Shown here: positions 1 to 6,069 of the stretch, piece after piece
How the letters are laid out: the number at the start of each line of letters is the position of its first letter
Position numbering within the stretch: the stretch's first letter is position 1
Origin: Spirochaetaceae bacterium
GTDB taxonomy: Bacteria > Spirochaetota > Spirochaetia > Spirochaetales_E > Spirochaetaceae_B
DNA: 6,415 nucleotides
Assembly (NCBI GenBank): GCA_003249275.1
Contig: QKJO01000013.1
Location: 1 to 6,415, forward strand
Reading direction: 5' to 3'
Made by a program: the position numbers and the translations under genes
Notes under the pieces: model-generated
Told to the model about the DNA's origin: nothing
The model's database searches: none
Seen by the model: only the letters and a program-made list of their open reading frames with translations

Positions 1-848
1 GCATAGGCCCCTCCGATACCCCAGAGCGTATCGAAGTACATTCCCAGACGGCCGATGGCGAAGAGGTTTCTCAGATCTTTGAGCTTGGCTCCTTCAGGAT
101 TGTAATTGGCCGCATGCATGGCTTTAAGAGCCTCAAGGGCTGCTTTGTTGCCTTTATTGACCGCATTCACTTTACCACTGGCATCTCTGAATCCTCCGCC
201 GTAGCTGAAAAACATGGAGAGTACGGCACTGCCGGACACGGGGACGGAGGCGGTGGACTGTCCCAGACCGTAAACGGCGTTTCCATCCTTATCTTTGAGA
301 GCCGAAAGCTTTGCAGCGTACTTCATCGCTTCTTCATAGGTAGCCGGAGCCTTATCGGGATCTAGACCGGCCTGGGCAAAAAGGGATTTGTTGTAGAACA
401 TGACAAAGGGGCTGGCAATCCAGGGAACGCCGTAGACCTTACCGTCCACTTTCATGTCATCCAGAATGGCAGGATAGATATTGACCATGTATTCCACGCC
501 GAGAAGATCATCCAGGGGGGCAACATATCCTCCGTCCACAAAGCTTGAATACCATCCTCTTTCGCTTTGAATAATATCGGGAGACTGTCCGGCGTTAGCC
601 ATGACCAGGACTTGTTTTTTAAGTTCACCGTAGGGATAACCGGCAAATTCTACGGTCACTCCGGGATTGGCTGCTTCAAAATCTTTTTTCAATGACTGAA
701 AGTAGTCGTTGAATCTGTCCTCCTGTACACTCCAGCTGGCAAATGTCAGTTTGATTTCTTTCTGGGAAGTTGCGGTTTCCTGCTGCCCTGCCGCAAAAGC
801 AGAGATACACAGAAAAATGAGAAGAACCGGTAGAACAATCTTTTTCAC
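1..848 (-). CDS. ABC transporter solute-binding protein, family 1 (sugar type), C-terminus cut off by window edge
   Basis: This is the periplasmic substrate-capture subunit of a carbohydrate ABC importer of the MalE/UgpB type. The start is GTG at 848-846, preceded by AAGGAGT at 860-854 with a 5-base gap. The first 282 residues are present and open to the window edge; family members are usually 400-450 residues, so about a third is missing. Residues 1-19 form a signal peptide ending in AFA, cut before AGQQE, a form I associate with spirochaetes. Cys14 has Leu at -1 and is unlikely to be lipidated. Family hallmarks follow: FASWS (36-40), DFEAANPGVTVE (56-67), AGQSPDII (86-93), PLDDLL (111-116), GKVYGVPW (136-143) and FYNKSLFAQAGL (151-162). 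Permease genes would be expected further left, outside the window. The substrate cannot be read from the sequence. It is probably repressed by the divergent LacI-family protein. Confidence 0.95.
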   Translation of the reverse strand, partial: MKKIVLPVLLIFLCISAFAAGQQETATSQKEIKLTFASWSVQEDRFNDYFQSLKKDFEAANPGVTVEFAGYPYGELKKQVLVMANAGQSPDIIQSERGWYSSFVDGGYVAPLDDLLGVEYMVNIYPAILDDMKVDGKVYGVPWIASPFVMFYNKSLFAQAGLDPDKAPATYEEAMKYAAKLSALKDKDGNAVYGLGQSTASVPVSGSAVLSMFFSYGGGFRDASGKVNAVNKGNKAALEALKAMHAANYNPEGAKLKDLRNLFAIGRLGMYFDTLWGIGGAY

Positions 849-875
849 GCTAGACTCCTTTTAATAATGACTTGC

Positions 876-911
876 GGAGGCGATGATTTTTTGGTGCGGA
901 TCACGGCCTCC
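876..911 (-). promoter_or_regulatory. Hairpin in the mRNA leader of the solute-binding protein gene
   Basis: In the leftward transcript GGAGGC (911-906) can pair with GCCTCC (881-876). After one C-C mismatch, GTGAT (904-900) pairs with ATCAT (887-883), including one G-U pair, leaving a 12-base loop. The structure sits inside the predicted 82-base leader, upstream of the real ribosome binding site. It traps an AGGAGG sequence at 912-907. It is not followed by a U-run, so it does not look like a terminator. A role in mRNA stability or translation is inference only. Confidence 0.4.
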
Positions 912-936
912 TATAAACAGTTTTGCTTTTTCACCC

Positions 937-966
937 ATTTTATGCATACGTATTCATTGGTGTCAA
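937..966 (-). promoter_or_regulatory. Sigma-70 type promoter of the solute-binding protein gene
   Basis: On the minus strand a perfect -35 box TTGACA (966-961) is followed by an 18-base spacer and a -10 box TAAAAT (942-937, five of six matches to TATAAT). Transcription would start near the A at 930, giving a leader of about 82 bases before the GTG at 848. A palindromic operator fills most of the spacer, so a bound repressor would directly exclude RNA polymerase. Confidence 0.75.
942..957. promoter_or_regulatory. LacI-family operator O1, inside the solute-binding protein promoter
   Basis: The 16-mer ATGCATACGTATTCAT is palindromic at 14 of 16 positions and is centred on CpG between 949 and 950. 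A central CG flanked by A/T-rich half sites is the typical operator form of LacI-family proteins, whose hinge helices open the central step. It lies wholly between or on the -35 and -10 elements of the leftward promoter. Its inner 14 bases match O3 (1029-1042) at 11 of 14 positions, which supports one protein binding both. The likely binder is the repressor encoded at 1062-2039. Confidence 0.75.
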
Positions 967-978
967 GGGATATTTTCT

Positions 979-1007
979 TTGCTCTAAGTCATCATTTATG
1001 GTATATT
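979..1007 (+). promoter_or_regulatory. Probable promoter of the LacI-family repressor gene
   Basis: TTGCTC (979-984, three of six matches to TTGACA), a 17-base spacer, and TATATT (1002-1007, five of six matches to TATAAT). The predicted start is near 1014. The weak -35 box fits the low expression usual for a repressor. Operators O2 and O3 would then cover about +1 to +14 and +16 to +29, consistent with autorepression. Confidence 0.5.
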
Positions 1008-1013
1008 GTCTTA

Positions 1014-1027
1014 TATAAACGTTTTTA
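1014..1027. promoter_or_regulatory. Possible LacI-family operator O2 at the repressor gene start site
   Basis: TATAAACGTTTTTA is palindromic at 12 of 14 positions around a central CG (1020-1021). The AAACGTTT core is common among LacI/CcpA-family operators. The core differs from ATACGTAT in O1 and ATTCGAAT in O3, so it may be a weaker site, a site for a different family member, or chance in A/T-rich DNA. Confidence 0.4.
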
Positions 1028-1028
1028 A

Positions 1029-1042
1029 TGCATTCGAATACA
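1029..1042. promoter_or_regulatory. LacI-family operator O3 in the repressor gene leader
   Basis: TGCATTCGAATACA is palindromic at 12 of 14 positions, with a perfect inner ATTCGAAT and a central CG at 1035-1036. It matches O1 at 11 of 14 positions; the shared frame is TGCAT, one base, CG, one base, AT, one base, CA. It ends 19 bases before the repressor start codon. O1 and O3 centres are 86 bp apart, close to eight helical turns, so a repressor tetramer could in principle loop the DNA. Confidence 0.6.
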
Positions 1043-1061
1043 ACATGGAGCAGCAGCGATA

Positions 1062-2039
1062 GTGAAAGTAGACAGTTATCTGATCGCCAAAATTGCCGGT
1101 GTTTCTCAGGCAACCGTATCCAGGGCATTCAGCAATCCCGAAAAAGTATCACCCGCAACCCGTGATAAAATTCTGGAGACAGCAAAATCCATCGGATATA
1201 AACCGGACCGTAATGCCAGCGCTCTTCGAAAACGGGCTACCAATACCATACTTTTGCTTTATATAAAGAGAAACGGCGGAGATTACTGGACAAATGTTAA
1301 AAGAAACTACTGGATTTTTACAGAAGCCATTCTCTCACTGACCTCCTATTTTGAAGATCAAACCTATATGTTTGAGATAAAACAGGTCAATTCCGTATTC
1401 TCTCTTACTGAAAAAACCATCAGGGACCATTGTGACGGTGTCATAGTGTTTGATTTTGTAACGGAAGAAGAGTCGAAGCATATCGCCGGCTGGTCCCTCC
1501 CCTATGTCATCTGCCACCGGTCCATTCATCTTGACAATTATAATCACTCCGCCACAGACAACAGGGCCGGCGGAAGGATACAGGCGGAGTATCTGAAATC
1601 AACAGGATCTGTCAATCCGGCTTATATCATGGATGAAGAAGATCCCTTTTCACATGATTTGAGAAGGAGCGGTTTTCTGTCGGTTTATCCCGATGCCCTC
1701 ATCATCAACTCACCAGATCCCCAGGAGACGATGACAGCTCTCATTGATGAAATAGAGAGGAAGTCCATCGATTCGGTCGCGTTTGTCAATGATATGAAAC
1801 TGGTCAGCACAATCACAAGACTTTACAGTCAGGGCTACGATCTCCAGATGCTTTTTCCCGTCATCGGTTACGACAACACAACAGAGCTTCAGGTACTGAA
1901 CAGAAAACCGGCGTCCATAGACATCTGTATCGACAGCATCTACAGAGAGGGAGCGGAGGCTCTTCTTAAACTGATCAAAGGCGAGACAGAATCAATCAAT
2001 CTGGTCCACAGTCCGGAGCTTGTCCTCCCGCGAGGATGA
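1062..2039 (+). CDS. LacI/GalR-family transcriptional repressor
   Basis: A 325-residue DNA-binding repressor of usual family length. The N-terminal helix-turn-helix spans about residues 4-24, with recognition helix VSQATVSRAFS (14-24), and continues through NPEKVSPATRDKI and IGYKPDRNASALR (44-56). Leu55 is the hinge-helix leucine that enters the minor groove in this family. The rest is a periplasmic-binding-protein-like effector domain, with DGVIVFD (125-131), RRSGF (201-205) and VIGYDNT (267-273) at the expected places. It is more diverged there than in the DNA-binding part, so the effector is unreadable. The start is GTG: the frame has no ATG, GTG or TTG before an upstream stop at 1026. The ribosome site is weak (GGAG at 1047-1050, 11 bases away). 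It is divergent from the solute-binding protein gene, with operator-like palindromes at both promoters, so it probably represses that transporter and itself. Confidence 0.93.
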   Translation: MKVDSYLIAKIAGVSQATVSRAFSNPEKVSPATRDKILETAKSIGYKPDRNASALRKRATNTILLLYIKRNGGDYWTNVKRNYWIFTEAILSLTSYFEDQTYMFEIKQVNSVFSLTEKTIRDHCDGVIVFDFVTEEESKHIAGWSLPYVICHRSIHLDNYNHSATDNRAGGRIQAEYLKSTGSVNPAYIMDEEDPFSHDLRRSGFLSVYPDALIINSPDPQETMTALIDEIERKSIDSVAFVNDMKLVSTITRLYSQGYDLQMLFPVIGYDNTTELQVLNRKPASIDICIDSIYREGAEALLKLIKGETESINLVHSPELVLPRG

Positions 2040-2067
2040 GGGCTTTTCTGCCGGGAAGTCAGGACGC

Positions 2068-3507
2068 CTACCCTTCCTTATAGATCTTCTCCACTTCCGA
2101 CAGATTCTCCATAAACACATCCACCAGACGAGGATCGAAGAGAGTCCCTCTGTCAGCCCGGATCTGACGGCAGGACTCTTCAAAGGACCAGGCTTTTTTG
2201 TAGGGCCGGTTGGTGGACAGAGCATCAAAAACATCCACAAGGCTCACAATCCGGCCGAAGAGGGGGATTTCCTCCCCTTTCAGGCCTTCCGGATAACCGC
2301 TTCCGTCGTACCGTTCATGATGGGAGATCGCGATCATCGCTCCCGCTTTCAGATATTTGCTGGACGGATTCTGCATTATTTTATATCCGATGGTGGTATG
2401 GGCGTGCATGATTTCCCGTTCTTTCTCTGTCAGGGAGCCCTGTTTGAGAAGGATGGAATCGGGAATTCCCAGCTTTCCCACATCATGGAGGGGTGATGCG
2501 TAGAGGATCAGCTTCTGCTGCTCACCGTCAAGACCGATCAGCCGGGCAAGAAGAAGGGCATATTTTCCGACCCGGCTTATATGGGCCGCAGTCTCGGGGT
2601 CCTTGTAATCCGAGGCTCTGGCCAGCACATCCAGTGTCTCATATTCCCTCAGGCGGATCTCTTTTTTTGCCAGGGCTTCATTCAGCGCATACTCTTTCAG
2701 TCTCCTGTAGGCCAGATCGAAGTTGGAGGTCATCCTGTTGAAGTCGAAGGCAAGATCGCCTATCTCATCGGGAAATTCGATATCCACCCTTCTTGAGAAA
2801 TCCTTGAATTCGATAATGCCCCTTATGGTATTTCTGAATCTGTTGATGGGCGCCGTGATGGAATTGAGAAGCAGATTGACCGCCGCCAGTACTATGATGA
2901 GGATGACCGTAAAATTCAGGCTCTGCTGTAGAGTGATCCTTCTGATCTCAGAGGTAAATGAGTCGGCCTCCTCCAGAACATAAACCTCCCAGTCCGGACT
3001 ATCCAGAGAAGCCTTTAAGCCGTAATACCTCTCTCCACCGATAAGATACTTGTAGATCCCTTCATTCCGGAAGAATTTCATCTCCTGTATCCGGACGGAC
3101 ACGGAATCCTCCGATTCCTCTTCATTTGTGAAAAACAGAAGTGTTCCTGTTCTGTCCAGGGCCAGGATGTGCTCGGTATTCTTTTCACTCATCCCCCGGG
3201 CATAGTTTCCCAGTGACCGGCGGACTATTGCAGCATACACAGGATCACCGGAAAACCCGCTGTGCTCCAGATTCTGCCACTGACTGGCGGCATACGATTC
3301 AAACTGTGACATTTTATAGCGGAGAAACCGGCTTGCCTGATCAAAGAGGCTGCTCCTTGTGGTTTGGACTGTCATATAACCGTTGACGGCAAATCCGCAG
3401 ATCAGGAGGGGTACAATCAGGAGAATCATCTTCATTTTGATACGAAGTTTTCGGTATTGAGGCATATTTTTTGACTTTTTTTCCTTAAACCCTACTGACG
3501 TAAACAT
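2068..3507 (-). CDS. Membrane-bound HD-GYP cyclic-di-GMP phosphodiesterase with HAMP domain
   Basis: A 479-residue sensor enzyme predicted to degrade cyclic-di-GMP at the inner face of the cytoplasmic membrane. Transmembrane helix 1 is about residues 27-47. A roughly 150-residue extracytoplasmic sensor region with no family I can name follows; helix 2 is about 198-215. HAMP spans about 215-270, with the DEIGDLAFDFNRM signature at 247-259. The HD-GYP domain (about 288-475) keeps every expected metal or active-site element: His309, HD at 341-342, His368/His370, HHExxDGxGYP at 396-406, and Asp425. It should therefore be active. There is no receiver or GGDEF domain, so the input is presumably a ligand or envelope signal. 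The start is uncertain: Met1 (3507) lacks a ribosome site, and Met15 (3465) has AAGGAA 15 bases upstream, which is far. It converges on the repressor gene and diverges from the envelope operon. Confidence 0.95.
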   Translation of the reverse strand: MFTSVGFKEKKSKNMPQYRKLRIKMKMILLIVPLLICGFAVNGYMTVQTTRSSLFDQASRFLRYKMSQFESYAASQWQNLEHSGFSGDPVYAAIVRRSLGNYARGMSEKNTEHILALDRTGTLLFFTNEEESEDSVSVRIQEMKFFRNEGIYKYLIGGERYYGLKASLDSPDWEVYVLEEADSFTSEIRRITLQQSLNFTVILIIVLAAVNLLLNSITAPINRFRNTIRGIIEFKDFSRRVDIEFPDEIGDLAFDFNRMTSNFDLAYRRLKEYALNEALAKKEIRLREYETLDVLARASDYKDPETAAHISRVGKYALLLARLIGLDGEQQKLILYASPLHDVGKLGIPDSILLKQGSLTEKEREIMHAHTTIGYKIMQNPSSKYLKAGAMIAISHHERYDGSGYPEGLKGEEIPLFGRIVSLVDVFDALSTNRPYKKAWSFEESCRQIRADRGTLFDPRLVDVFMENLSEVEKIYKEG

Positions 3508-3517
3508 TAATAATGGA

Positions 3518-3544
3518 ACTGATATGTATTATAACGACTGATAT
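3518..3544 (+). repeat. 8-bp direct repeat upstream of the envelope operon
   Basis: ACTGATAT occurs at 3518-3525 and again at 3537-3544, with starts 19 bases apart. Relative to a predicted operon start near 3560 the copies lie at about -42 to -35 and -23 to -16, around a promoter without a recognisable -35 box. This position would suit an activator. The repeat is short and A/T-rich, so chance is possible. Confidence 0.4.
3528..3533 (-). promoter_or_regulatory. -10 box of the probable HD-GYP gene promoter
   Basis: Perfect TATAAT on the minus strand (3533-3528). The best upstream element is TAAACA at 3558-3553 (four of six matches to TTGACA) with a long 19-base spacer, and it lies inside the right inverted-repeat arm. 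The start would be near the A at 3520, leaving a leader of about 13 bases without a ribosome site if Met1 is used. Confidence 0.45.
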
Positions 3545-3547
3545 CGG

Positions 3548-3553
3548 TATAAT
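3548..3553 (+). promoter_or_regulatory. -10 box of the probable envelope operon promoter
   Basis: Perfect TATAAT immediately before the first operon gene, with no -35 match at 16-19 bases (17-base position TGTATT). The predicted start at about 3560-3562 coincides with the ATG at 3562, so the transcript may be leaderless. Lack of a -35 box next to a direct repeat hints at activator dependence. Confidence 0.5.
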
Positions 3554-3561
3554 GTTTACTA

Positions 3562-4977
3562 ATGGAGACAATAATTGAAGATTCCTCACTTGTCGGCATC
3601 TCGGATGATGAGAAAACTGCGATTCTCAAAGGAATCGACAGGGAATTTTCGAGCTATTTCGATTCCACGGCCCGATCATCAGAGTACCGCTCCTATTCCC
3701 TGGGATACCGTCTGCCCCTGTTGAGCACGTTTGCAGCCCTTCTCCTGAGCCTCATTGCCGTTTTCTTCTACGGATTTGTCCACAACAGATATGAGGCGCA
3801 TGACATTGCCGGAACTCAAAGTTCTGCCGGCGAGTCTTCCTGGGCCATTCTTGAGGCTTACAAATCCAGTGTTGAACTTGAGATCAGATCCAAAGACAAA
3901 GAGATTCTCTTCCATAAGGAACAGATTGCCGACTATGACCGGAAACTGTCAGCTCTAAGGAACCTGATCGAGCTGAAGAAAAGAACCGAATCAAAACTTG
4001 CAGAAGAGAGGGTCCGGTTGAATCAGGCCGGATTCTCTCCGGACGAGATTCAGAACCGTCTTGTAAAGATGGAACAGGAACTTCTTTCCAATACCTCAGC
4101 CGAGATGTCCCGATTCAACAACATGAGCATTGAAGAGCTCAATCGGGAGATCGACTCAATATTGAGTGAAAAAACCAAATCAGAAATCCGGATGGAAACC
4201 TCTATTGTTCAGAGAGACACTTTGAGCAGGGAACTGGAGAAAAGTACCGAAACTCCGGATCTGCCGGCAGGCAGGGATCAGATCGCCCTTTTTCAGACAT
4301 ACCTGACAAGTAAATATCTTGAAATTTTCAAAAGTCTGGACAACGGCAATCCGGAGGTGAGCCGGGTTCAACTGGATAGTCTGGAGAGTCTGCTCCGGGA
4401 GAACAACGGTATTGAGCTGAGCGGCGATCAGCTCAGTTTTCACTCGGGTGTCATAAAAGCACTCCGAACTGTAACGGATGGGGTGACTGAAAAAGACAGT
4501 CCCGATGATTTAACCCTGTTCACCAGATCCGTTGCCGAACTGAACAACTCACTGGCGGCCGCCCTGGAGAAGGGTAATGCCGGGACGGCTGAACGGGCTC
4601 TGCGGGCCAAAATCGACTCCCTTCCCGATCTTGCAGCAGCCTACACCCTTTTGATAAAGGCGTCGAACCAGTCTGCCGATGTAAAAGAGAGTACCCCGGC
4701 CCCTCAGCCGGTTCCTCAGGAAGGCAGAGTTACTTCTGTGAGTTTCAACAGACTGGTCATCAGCAGCAGCCGGACGGCATCACTTAGGTCAGGACTTCAG
4801 TTTCAGATATTGAAACAAGGAACTGGAGAAAGCAGTACATTGCTGGGAGTGGGACGGATCATCTCCCTGGAAAACGGATCGGTCCAGGGGGAACTTGAAA
4901 CCATCTACGATTTTTCCGGGAAACCCGAAATCGGCGACAGAATTCTATTTCTGAATAATCTAACAGGCGGTGACTAA
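3562..4977 (+). CDS. Unrecognised inner-membrane protein with periplasmic coiled coil and C-terminal beta domain
   Basis: I do not recognise this 471-residue protein. Residues 1-50 are polar and probably cytoplasmic; one transmembrane helix (about 51-73) then places the rest in the periplasm. Residues 95-230 are rich in Glu, Lys, Arg, Ser and Leu and read as a long coiled coil. Residues 243-357 contain two similar helical units, each with LF, 14 residues, then LDNGN or LEKGN, ending in DSLESL or DSLPDL. A Pro/Gln/Glu linker (about 374-387) leads to a compact beta-rich domain (388-470; GRVTSVSFNRLVI, then GDRILFL at 458-464). That domain resembles in pattern the small C-terminal domain of FlgT-type envelope proteins, an unverified impression. 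The ATG at 3562 has no Shine-Dalgarno but lies 8 bases after TATAAT. GGAG at 3564-3567 sits 6 bases before an in-frame ATT, so a start at 3574 is an outside alternative. It is first in an operon, 11 bases before the next gene. Confidence 0.88.
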   Translation: METIIEDSSLVGISDDEKTAILKGIDREFSSYFDSTARSSEYRSYSLGYRLPLLSTFAALLLSLIAVFFYGFVHNRYEAHDIAGTQSSAGESSWAILEAYKSSVELEIRSKDKEILFHKEQIADYDRKLSALRNLIELKKRTESKLAEERVRLNQAGFSPDEIQNRLVKMEQELLSNTSAEMSRFNNMSIEELNREIDSILSEKTKSEIRMETSIVQRDTLSRELEKSTETPDLPAGRDQIALFQTYLTSKYLEIFKSLDNGNPEVSRVQLDSLESLLRENNGIELSGDQLSFHSGVIKALRTVTDGVTEKDSPDDLTLFTRSVAELNNSLAAALEKGNAGTAERALRAKIDSLPDLAAAYTLLIKASNQSADVKESTPAPQPVPQEGRVTSVSFNRLVISSSRTASLRSGLQFQILKQGTGESSTLLGVGRIISLENGSVQGELETIYDFSGKPEIGDRILFLNNLTGGD

Positions 4978-4988
4978 GGCAGAGAACC

Positions 4989-6050
4989 ATGAAGCTGAAT
5001 CGATTTGGACTTGCAGTTCTGTCATTGATCACTACCCTCCTCATTCCTCTTTCTGCCCAGGAGCAGGAAAGAGACCCCAATATTCTGATTTTCACTCATA
5101 CGTCACCGGTCGATGCCGCGATTGCCCGGAGCATCAATGCCGCAGGAGCCTCCCGACTCAATGACGACGGCTTCAAGACAATTCAGATTGCCGACGATGT
5201 GACAGTGGATGCCCTGCTTGAGAAAGCCGGCTGGCTGGGCGGGTTTTTCCTTATTGAAATCCGGTCCGGGAAAACTGTTTCACTGTCCAGTCTGGAAATA
5301 AACCTCTACTCCACATGGGATAAACAGCTCCTTCTTTCCCTGTACAGGGAGTCTGTCCAGAATGGAAATATCCGGGATGAGGTTCGAAGGTCAATGGAAA
5401 AAATCATACCGGTCATAAAATCACATCTGGCCGATATCAGGACATCTCCTCCTCCCCCCGGACGGGAAACTGATCTTCAAAGTGACAAAGCATCGGAGAA
5501 ACCGGAACAGGCCGGCAGGAAAGAAGAGGCTTCTGCAGACCTTCCGTCCACCCCGGCTCCGATGAACCGCAGAGAGCTGTCTTTCACTCTGGGAGGAGCA
5601 CCTCTGCTGGCGACTGACGAGGGCGCCGAATACTTCTCCCTGGGTTCCCATGCCTTTATGGCGGGTACTTACAGCTGGCCCTTACCCCGCTTATCCCTCG
5701 GCACAGGAGCCAGGTTCGGCTGGGACAGCTTCACCGCCGAGGGAACCCTGATCTCCTCCAGGGTGAATATATTTTACCTGGGTCCGGAATTCATGCTGGA
5801 TTTTGATGTCCGCAGAGGGAGAGCGGTTTTCATCAGATTCTGCGGCGGGGCCTCCATCTTCACGGTCTCCAGCGAATTCACAGGATTTGATGCGACCACC
5901 ATTCCCTTTGTCTCTCTCGGTGCGGGATTCACACTTCCCCTTTCCGGAAAGTGGAGCTTCTATTACTCCGGCGATTTCACAGTTCATTTTGAGAGTTCAA
6001 CATCATTTTCAGGATTTTACCCTGCTCTGGGGATAAATTACGGGTTATGA
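4989..6050 (+). CDS. Unrecognised secreted protein: periplasmic alpha/beta domain, linker, probable 8-stranded outer-membrane barrel
   Basis: A 353-residue exported protein of unknown role. Residues 1-23 are a signal peptide ending LSA before QEQE. Residues 29-150 form an alpha/beta domain (NILIFTHTSP strand, an Ala-rich helix at 42-57, FKTIQIADD, FFLIEI, then EINLYSTWDKQLLLSLY and a basic helix). Its order recalls TolB-N or CsgG-like periplasmic domains, an inference from pattern. Residues 150-195 are a Pro/Glu/Lys linker. Residues 196-353 alternate hydrophobic and polar residues with many aromatics, and about eight strands can be counted (near 196-206, 216-229, 234-246, 252-268, 279-292, 303-316, 320-332, 343-353). 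That fits an OmpX/OmpA-like barrel. The chain ends in INYGL rather than the usual terminal Phe. AAGG at 4976-4979, nine bases upstream, supports the ATG. It lies 11 bases after the coiled-coil gene and 19 before the lipoprotein gene. Confidence 0.88.
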   Translation: MKLNRFGLAVLSLITTLLIPLSAQEQERDPNILIFTHTSPVDAAIARSINAAGASRLNDDGFKTIQIADDVTVDALLEKAGWLGGFFLIEIRSGKTVSLSSLEINLYSTWDKQLLLSLYRESVQNGNIRDEVRRSMEKIIPVIKSHLADIRTSPPPPGRETDLQSDKASEKPEQAGRKEEASADLPSTPAPMNRRELSFTLGGAPLLATDEGAEYFSLGSHAFMAGTYSWPLPRLSLGTGARFGWDSFTAEGTLISSRVNIFYLGPEFMLDFDVRRGRAVFIRFCGGASIFTVSSEFTGFDATTIPFVSLGAGFTLPLSGKWSFYYSGDFTVHFESSTSFSGFYPALGINYGL

Positions 6051-6069
6051 GAGGGAGGCCGCATTTACA

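Larger units (their letters stand above)
3500..3559. repeat. Perfect 10-bp inverted repeat spanning the divergent control region
   Basis: GTAAACATTA at 3500-3509 is the exact reverse complement of TAATGTTTAC at 3550-3559, with 40 bases between the arms. The left arm contains the upstream ATG of the HD-GYP gene. The right arm overlaps the -10 box and start region of the envelope operon and falls where the -35 of the HD-GYP promoter would lie. The arms are too far apart for a terminator, so paired protein-binding sites are the simplest reading. Confidence 0.6.

Noticed and set aside
114..365. Plus-strand open frame across the solute-binding protein gene
   Set aside because: It is antisense to a clear family 1 binding-protein gene, has no recognisable motif, and is a by-product of that gene's codon pattern.
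790..848. Cys14 of the solute-binding protein as a lipobox cysteine
   Set aside because: It sits in the hydrophobic core with Ile, Phe and Leu at -3 to -1, and a better signal peptidase I site (AFA before AGQQE) follows.
2022..2047. Small hairpin at the end of the repressor gene (GTCCTC, CCGC loop, GAGGAT) followed by a short T-run
   Set aside because: The stem is six pairs including one G-U, the T-run is only four bases and begins six bases after the stem, and there is no matching T-run for the converging gene. Too weak to call a terminator for either gene.
2040..2067. 28-base gap between convergent genes as a possible bidirectional terminator or small gene
   Set aside because: No stem with a U-tract in either direction and no room for a gene; the converging transcripts may simply overlap.
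2020..2496. 158-codon plus-strand open frame across the HD-GYP gene
   Set aside because: The minus-strand frame carries the full conserved HD-GYP motif set, so this frame is an antisense shadow with no family signature.
5444..5461. C-rich run (six consecutive C) in the barrel gene linker as a possible phase-variation tract
   Set aside because: Six bases is short for slippage switching and simply encodes the Pro-rich linker; the frame is intact.
5691..5987. 98-codon minus-strand open frame within the barrel gene
   Set aside because: The plus-strand frame has a signal peptide, a ribosome site and amphipathic strands; the antisense frame has none of these.
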